From contig JANYKQ010000014.1 of the NCBI GenBank assembly GCA_025358115.1, forward strand, positions 1-52,003: DNA of 52,003 bases, in the 5' to 3' direction. Origin of the DNA: Methanomicrobiales archaeon. Its GTDB lineage: Archaea > Halobacteriota > Methanomicrobia > Methanomicrobiales > Methanospirillaceae. The notes beneath the pieces are model-generated. The model saw only the letters and a list, made by a program, of their open reading frames with translations, was not told the origin of the DNA and ran no database searches. A program made the translations under genes and the position numbers. Of the stretch, positions 7,449 to 14,968 are shown piece by piece (within the stretch, counting starts at the first letter, position 1; each line of letters begins with the position of its first letter).

Positions 7449-7814
7449 TTATTTTCCGGACTGCCGTTCTTTCTGCTGTTCGGTTTTCCGGATTTTTGTT
7501 ACTTCAGCCTTAAATTTTGGCAGCGTATTGGTGATGATCCCCCAGAGGATCTCGTAATCGATATGGAAGTACCCGTGAAAAATCACGTCCCGCAACCCGG
7601 CAACCTGTTTCCATGCGACCGATGGATACAGGATTTTGAGATCATCGGGAAGTTTCTTTGTCGCTTCGCCAATTATTTCAAAATTCCGGATAACAGCGTC
7701 CCTCCGTCTCCGGTCAGCAATAAATTCAGTATATAACAACCCTTCGGTGTCTTCCCCGATATTCCGAGCTGCCTCCAATATATCATCGAGATACTGGAGT
7801 GCCGTCCTATGCAT
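7449..7814 (-). CDS. hepT: HepT-family toxin (HEPN ribonuclease, DUF86)
   Basis: 121-residue all-helical HEPN protein. The diagnostic RX4HXY motif is present as R75-DVIF-H80-G-Y82. In this family the HEPN protein is the toxin and cleaves RNA; the partner MntA silences it by adding AMP groups to a tyrosine near the active site. The gene overlaps the mntA gene by eight bases, with the antitoxin first, the usual order. It lies in accessory DNA next to two tandem duplications, consistent with a mobile or stabilising toxin-antitoxin unit. Confidence 0.9.
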   Translation of the reverse strand: MHRTALQYLDDILEAARNIGEDTEGLLYTEFIADRRRRDAVIRNFEIIGEATKKLPDDLKILYPSVAWKQVAGLRDVIFHGYFHIDYEILWGIITNTLPKFKAEVTKIRKTEQQKERQSGK

Positions 7815-8091
7815 AGACGACCTCCCCGAGAATATAGGGCTTGAGACGGGTTTTTATCGTATTTTTCAGGACAAGATCAACTTTTCTCTGGAACAGGTTT
7901 TCCAGGTAGAATTTACATTCCATATAATTTTCAAAGGTCTTCTGCCCTTTCCGGAAGGTTACGAGTACGTCGACGTCACTCTCCGTTCGTTCTTCCCCGC
8001 GTACGAAGGAACCGAAGATGCCGATTTTTGCCACCCCGAACTGTTTTTTGAGTACCGGTTCGGCCTGCCGGAGGAGTGCGAGTGCGTCCAT
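7807..8091 (-). CDS. mntA: MntA-family nucleotidyltransferase antitoxin
   Basis: 94 residues with a minimal nucleotidyltransferase fold. The GSX10DXD signature is intact: G27-S28 and D39-x-D41. A third acidic residue is likely D72 in KVDLVLK. Members transfer AMP to HepT and neutralise it. The ATG has no ribosome site, so it is probably translated leaderless or from a short leader; the sequence upstream on the minus strand is AT-containing (ACTATTAACC). Confidence 0.9.
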   Translation of the reverse strand: MDALALLRQAEPVLKKQFGVAKIGIFGSFVRGEERTESDVDVLVTFRKGQKTFENYMECKFYLENLFQRKVDLVLKNTIKTRLKPYILGEVVYA

Positions 8092-8247
8092 GGTTAATAG
8101 TCTGGTATGATCGTGGATGCACTTAACTTTGCGGTCATAAGGATTACCCGTACGGTAATGTTGTGAAAGTTGAGCCAGCCACCCTCATCACTTTCACCCC
8201 CCGAGCCCCGGCATTATCCCGACCGGTGCCAGATTCCTCCATACACA

Positions 8248-8760
8248 ATGATCCGCCGCGAACCCCGCCGGTACACCAACACCCCCGAAGAGCAGGAACG
8301 CCTTGCCCGGAGAGCCTGCCCCAACTGTGGCCGCGAGCGGGCAGACTTCAACTTCTGGAACCTGGACGCCGTCTGCTGCCGGCCTTCCTGCACCACCGAG
8401 TACTGGGGCCGGCAGCCCACCATAGGTGAGATGAAGCAGCGGGTCCTATCAGAGCAGGACGGGAAGTGTGCTCACTGCGGGGAGGAGATCCCGGAACGCA
8501 GCATCCCACAGGATCCCGGTTCATCCCATCACTGTGTCATGGATCACATTCGGCCTCTCGCCATGGGAGGGGACCAGTGGGCCCGGGAGAATCTCCAGGT
8601 CCTCTGCCGGCGCTGCAACCGAATCAAGACCGCCCGCGACATGGGAAATATCGCACGCTGGAAAAAATATTTTGGCCGGGGCCTGGCCCTCCGGGAGGAT
8701 CCCCGGCAGGTCCTGCTCGTTGGTGAAGATTCCACGGGCTGGCAACAGGACTATGGTTAA
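8248..8760 (+). CDS. HNH endonuclease-like protein with zinc knuckles
   Basis: 170 residues from ATG 8248. It has a CPNC pair (C24, C27) and further Cys near 43-48 forming a probable zinc ribbon. A typical HNH module follows: CAHC (C74, C77), D99-H100, N115 in ARENLQ, and CRRC (C120, C123). This metal-binding beta-beta-alpha fold cuts DNA in homing endonucleases, phage terminases and restriction systems. A longer start (TTG 8170) would add a Pro-rich tail with no support. No ribosome site is seen. The 3' end and downstream DNA were duplicated: a frameshifted remnant lies at 9375-9541. The partner or target is unknown. Confidence 0.82.
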   Translation: MIRREPRRYTNTPEEQERLARRACPNCGRERADFNFWNLDAVCCRPSCTTEYWGRQPTIGEMKQRVLSEQDGKCAHCGEEIPERSIPQDPGSSHHCVMDHIRPLAMGGDQWARENLQVLCRRCNRIKTARDMGNIARWKKYFGRGLALREDPRQVLLVGEDSTGWQQDYG

Positions 8761-8826
8761 AAAAATGGATTGACCGGGGGCCGGGTAGTATGACCGGCAT
8801 CCGGAATATGCAGGTGTGACCGGGTT

Positions 8827-9222
8827 TCAATAATAAATAACGGGTCCTATGGGGGTCTGATTCTCCGAGGAATGGATTCTACACTGGGTCATGGGCGTGG
8901 CAAGCGAAATTGCGGTCCCGTAATGCTGTACACATACCTCGAGATCTTTTGCCGGATCAAAGCCATTCACCCCTTCAAAGGGGCACCCGACTACAACATG
9001 ACCGAATATCCTGTTGTCCGATGAACACCTCACAAGGTGTTCGCTGGGACCATCGTCTTTCATGGAGTCGCATGCCGGTACATTATTGTTGCCTGCTCCC
9101 TGCCCAAAGCCGACGACCAGGAAAGCCATGATCAGGGTTATGCCCATCAGGGAGAGGATGGTTTTCCGGTGGGACTTACGTCCTTTTGCGGCGGTTGGGG
9201 GTGTTGTCTTGTTTGCGGTCAT
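8827..9222 (-). CDS. Secreted or membrane-anchored Cys-rich protein, copy A
   Basis: 131 residues from ATG 9220-9222, chosen because GGAGACTATC precedes it at a good distance, as in copy B; an upstream GTG would add nine residues. The layout is a basic Thr/Lys N-tail (ending GRKSHRKT), one hydrophobic segment (ILSLMGITLIMAFLVVGFG), then an exported domain with Cys at ACDS, RCSS, GCPF, VCVQ and QCRI. The Cys pattern with CPF.GVNGFD is shared with copy B, which suggests disulfides outside the cell. No known family. Confidence 0.72.
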   Translation of the reverse strand: MTANKTTPPTAAKGRKSHRKTILSLMGITLIMAFLVVGFGQGAGNNNVPACDSMKDDGPSEHLVRCSSDNRIFGHVVVGCPFEGVNGFDPAKDLEVCVQHYGTAISLATPMTQCRIHSSENQTPIGPVIYY

Positions 9223-9374
9223 GATAGTCTCCTTCTTTGCCCGTACCATTCGGGGCGTAAGTGATGACTACACACGCGATCATAAGAGGGGAGGTAAATT
9301 GGAAAATAATCCATGGTTTTTTTCCGCACTCCCGGCCGGGCACCGTTAAAGCTCCCGGTACCCGCGTCTCCCGG

Positions 9375-9541
9375 CAGGTCCTCTGCCGGCGCTGTAACCG
9401 GATCAGGACCGCCCGCGACAGGGAGATATCGCACGCTGGAAAAAATAGTATGGCCGGGGACTGGTCCCTGAGGAGGATCGTTTCCGGCTGGTGCTGCCCG
9501 TTGACGGAGATTCCCCTGGCTGGCAACAGAACGATGGTTAA
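9375..9541 (+). pseudogene. Frameshifted remnant of the HNH gene's 3' end
   Basis: Matches 8596-8760 at about 80% or better by eye. It begins inside the CRRC-N helix (QVLCRRCNRI.TARD), loses one base soon after (CGCGACAGGGAG against CGCGACATGGGAA), and so shifts frame before the stop. It lacks the 5' three quarters of the gene and any start. It is a by-product of the tandem duplication and marks its left joint. Confidence 0.82.
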
Positions 9542-9623
9542 AAAAAGGGTTTACCGGGAGCCGGGTATTCTGGCCGGCATCCGGAGTATACAGGTGTGAC
9601 CGGGTCTCGATAACGAGACCGGG

Positions 9624-10010
9624 TTACATGGGGGGAAGATAGTCCACGGGTTTGATTCCACATGGGGTCATGGGCACGGTATGAGTAACTGCAGTCCCGT
9701 GTAACTGTTGACATGCTCTGAGATCATTTGCCTTATCAAAGCCATTCACTCCACTGAATGGGCACTCGGTTAACACATAGCCCAGTACCGTTCCATCAGC
9801 AGAATTACAACTGATAATGTGGTTGCTGGGAATTTCACAGGTCGGGGTGTCGCAACCCTGTGCTTTATCATTGCCGGCTCCGTAAGCAAAGCCTACGAAC
9901 ATACATGTCATGAGCAGGGTGATGCCCATGAGGGAGAAGATGGTTTTCCGGTGGGATTTCCGCTCCTTTGTCGTTGCTTCGGTTGGGGGTTTTGTCTTGT
10001 TTGTTGTCAT
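9624..10010 (-). CDS. Secreted or membrane-anchored Cys-rich protein, copy B
   Basis: 128 residues, paralogue of the protein at 8827-9222. The ATG at 10,008-10,010 follows GGAAACTATC. It has the same plan: MTTNKTKPPTEATTKERKS basic tail, a hydrophobic segment (IFSLMGITLLMTCMFVGFAYG), then an external domain with CDTPTC, SCNS, ECPFSGVNGFD, ACQQ and PCGI. The hydrophobic core and the CPF.GVNGFD motif are kept, while the loops have changed freely. This suggests both copies are expressed and diverging. Function unknown. Confidence 0.72.
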   Translation of the reverse strand: MTTNKTKPPTEATTKERKSHRKTIFSLMGITLLMTCMFVGFAYGAGNDKAQGCDTPTCEIPSNHIISCNSADGTVLGYVLTECPFSGVNGFDKANDLRACQQLHGTAVTHTVPMTPCGIKPVDYLPPM

Positions 10011-10392
10011 GATAGTTTCCTTCTTTTGCCCGTATCATTCGGGGCGTAAGTGATGGTGGCACCCGCGACTATATGAGCCAGGGTAAGTTGGAAAATAATC
10101 CGCGGTTTTTTTCCACACCCGCGGTTGAAGCACGCCGTGGCCCCATCCGGTATCCGGCCTATGCCGTGTCTTTCCGGCCGGGCACCATGGACACCCTTTT
10201 CACGATTTCCGAATATTTTTTCTGTACCATTTTCTCATTGTACTTTTCCGAAAAACCCTGCATGGTGTCCATGGTGTCAAAAAAGTACGGACACCCGGCA
10301 TATCTTTCAGCGATTGCGCTCTGCGCCTCGCCAACCCGGTGCTGCCAAAGGCCCCGGCAGAAATCCTTGCACCGGGTATCGTCCCCACCCGG
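10011..10392. other. Gene-free stretch with a trace of the primase 3' flank
   Basis: About 380 bases without a supported gene. The left part is the promoter region of copy B. Bases 10,195-10,262 closely match 885-955, the sequence just downstream of the intact primase gene: both contain GATTTCCG, TTTTTTCTGTAC, ATTTTCTC and an ACTTTTCCGAAA-like block. The right part holds ATGGTGTC repeated twice and a GTGTCC/GGACAC inverted pair near 10,265-10,295. Confidence 0.55.
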
Positions 10393-10959
10393 TCAGACAT
10401 ACCGCCGTACGCGATGATAATAATCCCGGTAATCCGGGCCAAACGCGTTCTGCATTTGTTCCTCCTCCGCCAGCACGATGGTATGGTGGACCGCAATCAC
10501 GAATACTCCCAACAGGATAACGAGCGGGTTTACGGTGTAGAGGGCAGATGCAGCAATGGTTGCGTACATGCCCACATACATCGGGTTCCTGCTAAACCGG
10601 AATAATCCGTCCACCTTAAGGCTGGTATCTTCCCGGGCGGTCCCGAGACGAAACGAATCCCCCAGCGTGAATCGTCCGAGATACAGGAGAGTGAACCCTG
10701 CGATCCAGAAGAGCAGCGCTGTGATCTGGAGAGACCGGGGGACTTCAACCAGGGATATGCTGATGCCCCAGCTCTGGATGACCATAGCTCCCCAGAGGAT
10801 GAGGATTGAGTACTTGCTGGCGTAAAACAGCGTCCTGTTGATCGGCGCCTCCCCGTCCTGCGCGATATTCCTGCGCTGGAACAGCGCTCCCCCGCCAAAC
10901 AGGACAACCAGGAAACCCGCCGGGAGCAAGATTACAAGAGCAGTCTCGATTATACTCAT
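10393..10959 (-). CDS. Isoprenylcysteine carboxyl methyltransferase-family membrane protein
   Basis: 188 residues with about five membrane segments. The C-terminal half carries the ICMT/PEMT-type signature: a FSRNPMYVGMY block (near 120-130) and a final GPDYRDYYHRVRRY block after a Glu-Glu pair (AEEEQMQ). These form the SAM-binding and catalytic region. Archaeal and bacterial members methylate unknown lipids or small molecules. GGTGAT lies six bases before the ATG and contains the stop codon of the gene upstream, so translation is coupled. Confidence 0.83.
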   Translation of the reverse strand: MSIIETALVILLPAGFLVVLFGGGALFQRRNIAQDGEAPINRTLFYASKYSILILWGAMVIQSWGISISLVEVPRSLQITALLFWIAGFTLLYLGRFTLGDSFRLGTAREDTSLKVDGLFRFSRNPMYVGMYATIAASALYTVNPLVILLGVFVIAVHHTIVLAEEEQMQNAFGPDYRDYYHRVRRYV

Positions 10960-10966
10960 CCACCCA

Positions 10967-11377
10967 TCACCTTTGCGTCCATCCCCGGACCAGGAGCCAT
11001 ACCCCGGCGAGGATCAATAATCCGGCAATCGCATACGGCCAGATTGCAGCGGCCGGCACCCAGACAAAACTGATCCCGGTGAGGATCAGGAAGGCTCCGA
11101 TAACGAGTGTTGTTATGTTCGCCTCTCCCGGATGGGTGGATTCCCTCACGGAAGATCTCCTGGCAAGGGGAAACAATCCCGAACCAACAAATCCGAGCCC
11201 GAGCCCGATAAGGAAGCCGGATCCCAGGTGATCGGTGATCAGTCCCGCGCCAAGGCCCATCAGGATAAATGCCGGAAGGATAAATCCTGCATTCCGGTCT
11301 TCCCCGGGTTCTGCAAGCCCGCTCTTTATTTCTATCCGCTTTGCATCTGTGATTTCTGAACAACTGTCTGTTTTCAT
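10967..11377 (-). CDS. Membrane protein co-transcribed with the methyltransferase
   Basis: 136 residues from ATG 11,375-11,377, selected because GGTGA lies five bases upstream; a longer frame would begin in the promoter region. After a 35-residue hydrophilic N-terminus there are four hydrophobic segments, arranged as two pairs (LPAFILMGLGAGLITDHLG, FLIGLGLGFVGSG; then TTLVIGAFLILTGISFVWV, WPYAIAGLLILAGVWLLV). No known family. It ends seven bases before the methyltransferase start, so both form an operon facing away from the HTH-10 gene at 11,488. Confidence 0.72.
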   Translation of the reverse strand: MKTDSCSEITDAKRIEIKSGLAEPGEDRNAGFILPAFILMGLGAGLITDHLGSGFLIGLGLGFVGSGLFPLARRSSVRESTHPGEANITTLVIGAFLILTGISFVWVPAAAIWPYAIAGLLILAGVWLLVRGWTQR

Positions 11378-11450
11378 GGTATTCACCACATGAATTGTAA
11401 TTAAGAAAAGGAAGGCGGAGGTGTTAGGAATTGAGCCATACATGTATGGC

Positions 11451-11464
11451 CATATATTATATCA
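11451..11464 (+). promoter_or_regulatory. TATA box of the HTH-10 gene
   Basis: CATATATTATATCA lies 24-37 bases before the ATG at 11,488, the spacing expected for a leaderless archaeal transcript. It supports the shorter start of the regulator. The divergent operon starts only 74 bases to the left, so the two promoters are close or overlapping. Confidence 0.55.
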
Positions 11465-11487
11465 TCTTCCGGATACCAGATCGGCTC

Positions 11488-12123
11488 ATGAAGAAGATGA
11501 CGGTCAGGCTTTCTGCAGATATCTTCGATTACTGTAAATCCTATGGCCAGATCATCGAACGGTTCGAGGTGATATCGCTCTTTAACCTGGATGGCGATGC
11601 ACACAGCGAAGTGTGCAGATTCACTATCAGGGAAGGCGTCCCGGTCGATCAGATCCAGTGCAATTATGTCTCGAATCTCATCGTGCTCCAGCACAGGGGC
11701 CGTGAATTTACCTGCCTTGTCAAGGGAACCTTTTCAGACGACATTACAAAATTCCTCCGCACCTATGGATCAAAGTTCGAACCCCCGGTTGTCTTTGAGA
11801 ATGACTGCCTGATGTTCAGCATGGTCGGGGACCCGGAGGACTTCAGCACGTTTGTCAAAGATGCAAAGGAGAAAGGCTGGGGGCTCGATATCCTCTCGGT
11901 CTGCGAATACAATCCCCATGTCAGCGGGATCTTTGACATCCTCACGCCAAAACAAAAAGAGATCCTGCTCGAATCGTACCGATCCGGATTTTTCGAGCAT
12001 CCCCGGAGGATTAACGCCGGTGAACTGGCAGAGAAGATGGGCATGCACAAGACCACGCTGCTCGAGCACATCCATAAAGCAGAGAAACGGCTGATCGGGC
12101 ATATCCTTGGACAGGTTGCATGA
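11488..12123 (+). CDS. HTH-10 (bacterio-opsin activator-like) transcriptional regulator
   Basis: 211 residues from the ATG at 11,488; an in-frame TTG at 11,431 lies upstream of the TATA box and is rejected. The last 60 residues are the classic archaeal HTH_10 domain: LTPKQKEILLESYRSGFF, then INAGELAEKMGMHKTTLLEH with the recognition helix and EKRLIGHIL. The N-terminal 150 residues form a sensory region of unknown ligand, with CRFTI and FTCLVKG beta segments. Divergent placement beside the membrane methyltransferase operon suggests it controls that operon, by analogy with other regulators transcribed away from their targets. Confidence 0.86.
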   Translation: MKKMTVRLSADIFDYCKSYGQIIERFEVISLFNLDGDAHSEVCRFTIREGVPVDQIQCNYVSNLIVLQHRGREFTCLVKGTFSDDITKFLRTYGSKFEPPVVFENDCLMFSMVGDPEDFSTFVKDAKEKGWGLDILSVCEYNPHVSGIFDILTPKQKEILLESYRSGFFEHPRRINAGELAEKMGMHKTTLLEHIHKAEKRLIGHILGQVA

Positions 12124-12289
12124 GCGGTCCGGTTTGCTCTTCTTCTTCCTGTATTCAGCCGGAATAGCCGGTCATTCATACCGCACCCTGCCGTATATGT
12201 TTCCGCTAACCCTGGAGAACATGGAGTGAGGGATAATCAGGTTTAAAAAATATGAACCGCCCGCTATTCCGCGTTCAGCCGGGATACCT

Positions 12290-12830
12290 GCCGCTCTTCC
12301 TTCCCTTCCTGCGTCTCTCACAGGTCCCGCAGTTCCCGCCACCGCTGCTTCCCGCCGCCATACGATACAGGGTGGCAACTGGCATGGACCGCCCCGTTCC
12401 CGAACCGAATCGCGTATGACTGTCCTTGTGAGCAGAAAAAAAAGGGCACGTATCGGGCAGATAAATTTTCCCGTTTTGACAGGGCTTTTCGGATTTCGCC
12501 AGAATATTATGCAGAGCAAGTCAATCCGGCGATTTCACAATCTTCATATACCCCTTTGTTTCCACTGGAGATACCGTCGGTAAAGTGGCAATCGCGGGTA
12601 ATGCCGTGCACAGGTTTTCCGGCAGATCCGGACTCACGGGATCGGGCCGGTCCGGCACCGGGATAATCCGGATTCTCCGGTCCGGGCGTTCGTAAGGGTT
12701 GTCGCCTTTCCGGGTAATGGTCGCGCACAGTTTCCCGGTGTGGCCGGCATCCGGGTTCGCTTATGTCCCGTGTTGCCATGCTGTCCGAAAAGACTGCATC
12801 AGGCACCGCGAGCCCCCGCTTCACCAGCGC
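12290..12830 (-). pseudogene. Decayed fragment of a second primase gene
   Basis: Matches the middle of the intact primase gene (about 2640-3150) along its length. Shared blocks include the GCGAGCCCCCGCTTCACCAG sequence at 12,807-12,826, the region encoding VKRGLAV.DA.FSD, and the zinc-cluster area where CCACCGCTG(C/T)TTCC is followed by GGTGGCAAC. The reading frame is broken by stops and indels, and the primase N-terminus and helicase domain are missing. Same strand as the intact gene. A remnant of a related element or of a duplication of this one. Confidence 0.8.
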
Positions 12831-12926
12831 GTTCCCTCAGAGAAGGTGAAGTGAGACTGAGCAATTTCCCGGAAATTTCATGACCCGTTCGCAGAGTTCT
12901 GTAAAATAATTACGTCTGATACTATC

Positions 12927-12975
12927 CTGAGAGTTTGATGGGCCTGATTGTATACTGATCAGGATAAACTTTCAG
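12927..12975. repeat. Nested inverted repeat upstream of the 13,050 gene
   Basis: Outer arms CTGAGAGTTT (12,927-12,936) and AAACTTTCAG (12,966-12,975) pair at nine of ten positions. Inside, CCTGAT and ATCAGG pair perfectly around TGTATACTG. The element lies about 75 bases before the ATG at 13,050, upstream of a TATA-like AATTTTTTTAAACC. It could be a regulator binding site; if transcribed it would fold into a stable hairpin. The rest of 12,831-13,049 shows nothing else I can name. Confidence 0.45.
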
Positions 12976-13049
12976 AACAAAATAAGAAGATTAATTAATC
13001 CTGTTACTATAATTTTTTTAAACCATTAAAAACAGCCTTGTGGGGTGTT

Positions 13050-13280
13050 ATGAACTGCACTATCGGCAATCTGAGAATATTGCTCATTGCGGGCGATATC
13101 GATAAAGAGAAGTGGGATCAGCATTTTGCCACGGTCCCCGAAACACTAATCCCTTCGTGCAGGGATTGCCTCGATTGGAAAAATGGTACCTGCCGTGAGG
13201 AAGGAGACCCGGTTGAGTGTTTCCTCTATGGAACCCATTCCCGGCCGGAGGGAATGTTATTCGATAAAACTACCCGGTAA
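13050..13280 (+). CDS. Small Cys-containing hypothetical protein
   Basis: 76 residues from ATG 13,050, preceded by GGGGTG; a GTG 12 bases upstream is less likely. The C-terminal half has a Cys cluster, CRDCLDW....TCREEGDPVEC, that could bind zinc or an iron-sulfur centre. The start (MNCTIGNLRILLIAGDIDKEKW) looks like a beta strand and helix. No family recognised. It follows the nested hairpin and a clear AT-rich promoter. Confidence 0.66.
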   Translation: MNCTIGNLRILLIAGDIDKEKWDQHFATVPETLIPSCRDCLDWKNGTCREEGDPVECFLYGTHSRPEGMLFDKTTR

Positions 13281-13319
13281 ATAATTTTATCAACGGATTT
13301 TCTTAATCAAAAGGCCCGC

Positions 13320-14303
13320 TCACCGGGATTGCTGTTTCTTCAACGCCTTTTCAATCGCCCAGCGTCCCCGCCCGAACTCCTCTCCCAGTGCGGCAATGGT
13401 CTCTTTTTTGTTCCTGCCACCTGCCCGGAGGTTCACGAAACGCTCCATGAGCCGGGTACAGTCTTCCTCCGTCCACGGCTTGCCGAGATTCCGGGTCCCG
13501 TTGATGACGGGGGACCGCAGGGTGGGGATGAGATACCCGGGGGTGATGGCTGCCATCTCGGGAATCTGTGTCCCGTACATCCGCTCCGAGATCTCAAACC
13601 CGATCGCCCGGCGGTTCAGACCAATCGCGACTTTGGCAGTTGAAAATCCCCCGAGGAAAAAGTCTGCCACAAGGTCGCCTTCATTGCTGCTGTACTGGAT
13701 CATCTTGGTGAGGAGGGCGAACGGCAGTTCATTCTTGTTCTTGATCCGGCCGGGTTTGTTCTCCCGGTTGATGATCCAGAGATCCTCCCGGTCGGTGTTA
13801 TTGCAGGAGCGCCCGTCCCCGCTCTTCTCTACAAGGCCGTACCGGGATTCGAGATTAAAAGTCCGTCTGCCACCCGGTTTTTCATAGAAAAGGATGTGGT
13901 AGTGGGACGAGACATATTTCCGGCGGGTAAAGACGCCGAAATTATATTTCCAGATGATGTGGTTGATCTCCTTGAGCCGGGTCTGCCGGAGGGCGTTGAG
14001 GATATCGACCAGGTTGGTATAGCCGGAAATGATGTAGATCGAACCCCCCGGGCGGAGCACCCGCTCGGCCTCTTTGATCCAGTTCACGCTGAAGGCCGCA
14101 TACTCCTCCTGCGGAATTTCAACGTACCCCTCAACTACGAACTTCTCGTCCCGGTTGTAGTGCAGGTGGAGTTTATCCCCGTTGATCCCGTACGGGGGAT
14201 CGGTGATGATGAGATCCACGGAATTATCGGGAAGGTTGTGGGCAGCCCCGCTGATGCAGTCGCCCAGGTAGAATATACTGTCGTGGAGGGTTGTGGATTT
14301 CAT
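13320..14303 (-). CDS. Site-specific DNA methyltransferase (beta-type, N4/N6)
   Basis: 327 residues. Motif IV is D35-PPY in DLIITDPPYGIN, and motif I comes later as the DFFLGGFSTAKVA block near 220, the order of beta-class amino-methyltransferases. The linked motif GFEISERMYG (near 240) contacts SAM. Such enzymes methylate exocyclic amino groups of A or C at short DNA sites. The last 60 residues (WTEEDCTRLMERFVNL...) resemble a Myb/SANT-type helical tail that may read DNA. No restriction endonuclease gene is adjacent, so it is an orphan in this window. Confidence 0.88.
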   Translation of the reverse strand: MKSTTLHDSIFYLGDCISGAAHNLPDNSVDLIITDPPYGINGDKLHLHYNRDEKFVVEGYVEIPQEEYAAFSVNWIKEAERVLRPGGSIYIISGYTNLVDILNALRQTRLKEINHIIWKYNFGVFTRRKYVSSHYHILFYEKPGGRRTFNLESRYGLVEKSGDGRSCNNTDREDLWIINRENKPGRIKNKNELPFALLTKMIQYSSNEGDLVADFFLGGFSTAKVAIGLNRRAIGFEISERMYGTQIPEMAAITPGYLIPTLRSPVINGTRNLGKPWTEEDCTRLMERFVNLRAGGRNKKETIAALGEEFGRGRWAIEKALKKQQSR

Positions 14304-14523
14304 GATCAGTCGGGATTACCGGGGAGTTATGGGTAGTGTACATTGAGAGATTATGGTATTTGAGCGCGAGGTTCAAGGGAGAGTGAACGGCAGGGCAATG
14401 GAAAAACCGCAGCCGGTTCCTGTTCGTTCATTCCCCGACAGCACCCACAGGAACGCTCCGAAATAAAAAATGAAATCTCCGGCATGTGCCAATAAAAAAC
14501 CCGGGAAAAAAACGGTAAAGAAA

Positions 14524-14832
14524 TTATTCTTCAAGGGGAGCATTGTCATCGAACCGGATGATCATCTCAATAATTTCCTGGTAACTGATCGATCTGGATT
14601 CATCATACACTGCCATGATATCACCGATCAGTTTCTGGACTTTTTCCTTGTTCCGGGAAATTCCCATCTTTTTTAATGCAGCCGGGGTTGTCCGGTGCAG
14701 GAGAAATTTATGACCATTATACACGGCAAAAACATCGACTTCATCCATATTGGCATAGCAGGGAACAAGGCTGATGGAAGAGATCTTTTTTGGATCCAGT
14801 AATTCTCCGCTGATACACCTGATCCATACCAT
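14524..14832 (-). CDS. Hypothetical protein
   Basis: 102 residues from ATG 14,830-14,832; a TTG three codons upstream is possible. It starts with a beta-rich part (MVWIRCISGELLDPKKISSI) that includes a CYANMDEVDVFAVYNGHKFLL stretch, followed by a helical basic/acidic half (NKEKVQKLIGDIMAVYDE) and an acidic end. No catalytic motif. The pattern suggests a small two-layer fold of unknown function. It is convergent with no gene and is followed by an A/T-rich stretch. Confidence 0.6.
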   Translation of the reverse strand: MVWIRCISGELLDPKKISSISLVPCYANMDEVDVFAVYNGHKFLLHRTTPAALKKMGISRNKEKVQKLIGDIMAVYDESRSISYQEIIEMIIRFDDNAPLEE

Positions 14833-14968
14833 ACAATTCAACTCATTTTTTCTGCTTTTCCGCTATTCAATCTTTTTATTCTTTCACCAACGGAACTGGT
14901 GGCAGGACGGCTCGCAGCCGGTAAAAAAGTATGGCGGGATCGGGGAATTGTCCCTGTCCCTCCCGGGC

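Larger units (their letters stand above)
8596..10070. repeat. Tandem duplication, period about 780 bp
   Basis: Two head-to-tail units, about 8596-9370 and 9375-10,130. Each contains the last part of the HNH gene, a spacer with AGGTGTGACCGGGT, a minus-strand gene for a secreted Cys-rich protein, and that gene's promoter region (TTCGGGGCGTAAGTGATG, then TTGGAAAATAATCC). Landmark offsets are 779 at CAGGTCCTCTGCCGG and 781 at the HNH stop codon. The HNH part of the second unit is broken; the Cys-rich gene is intact in both units. Confidence 0.82.
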
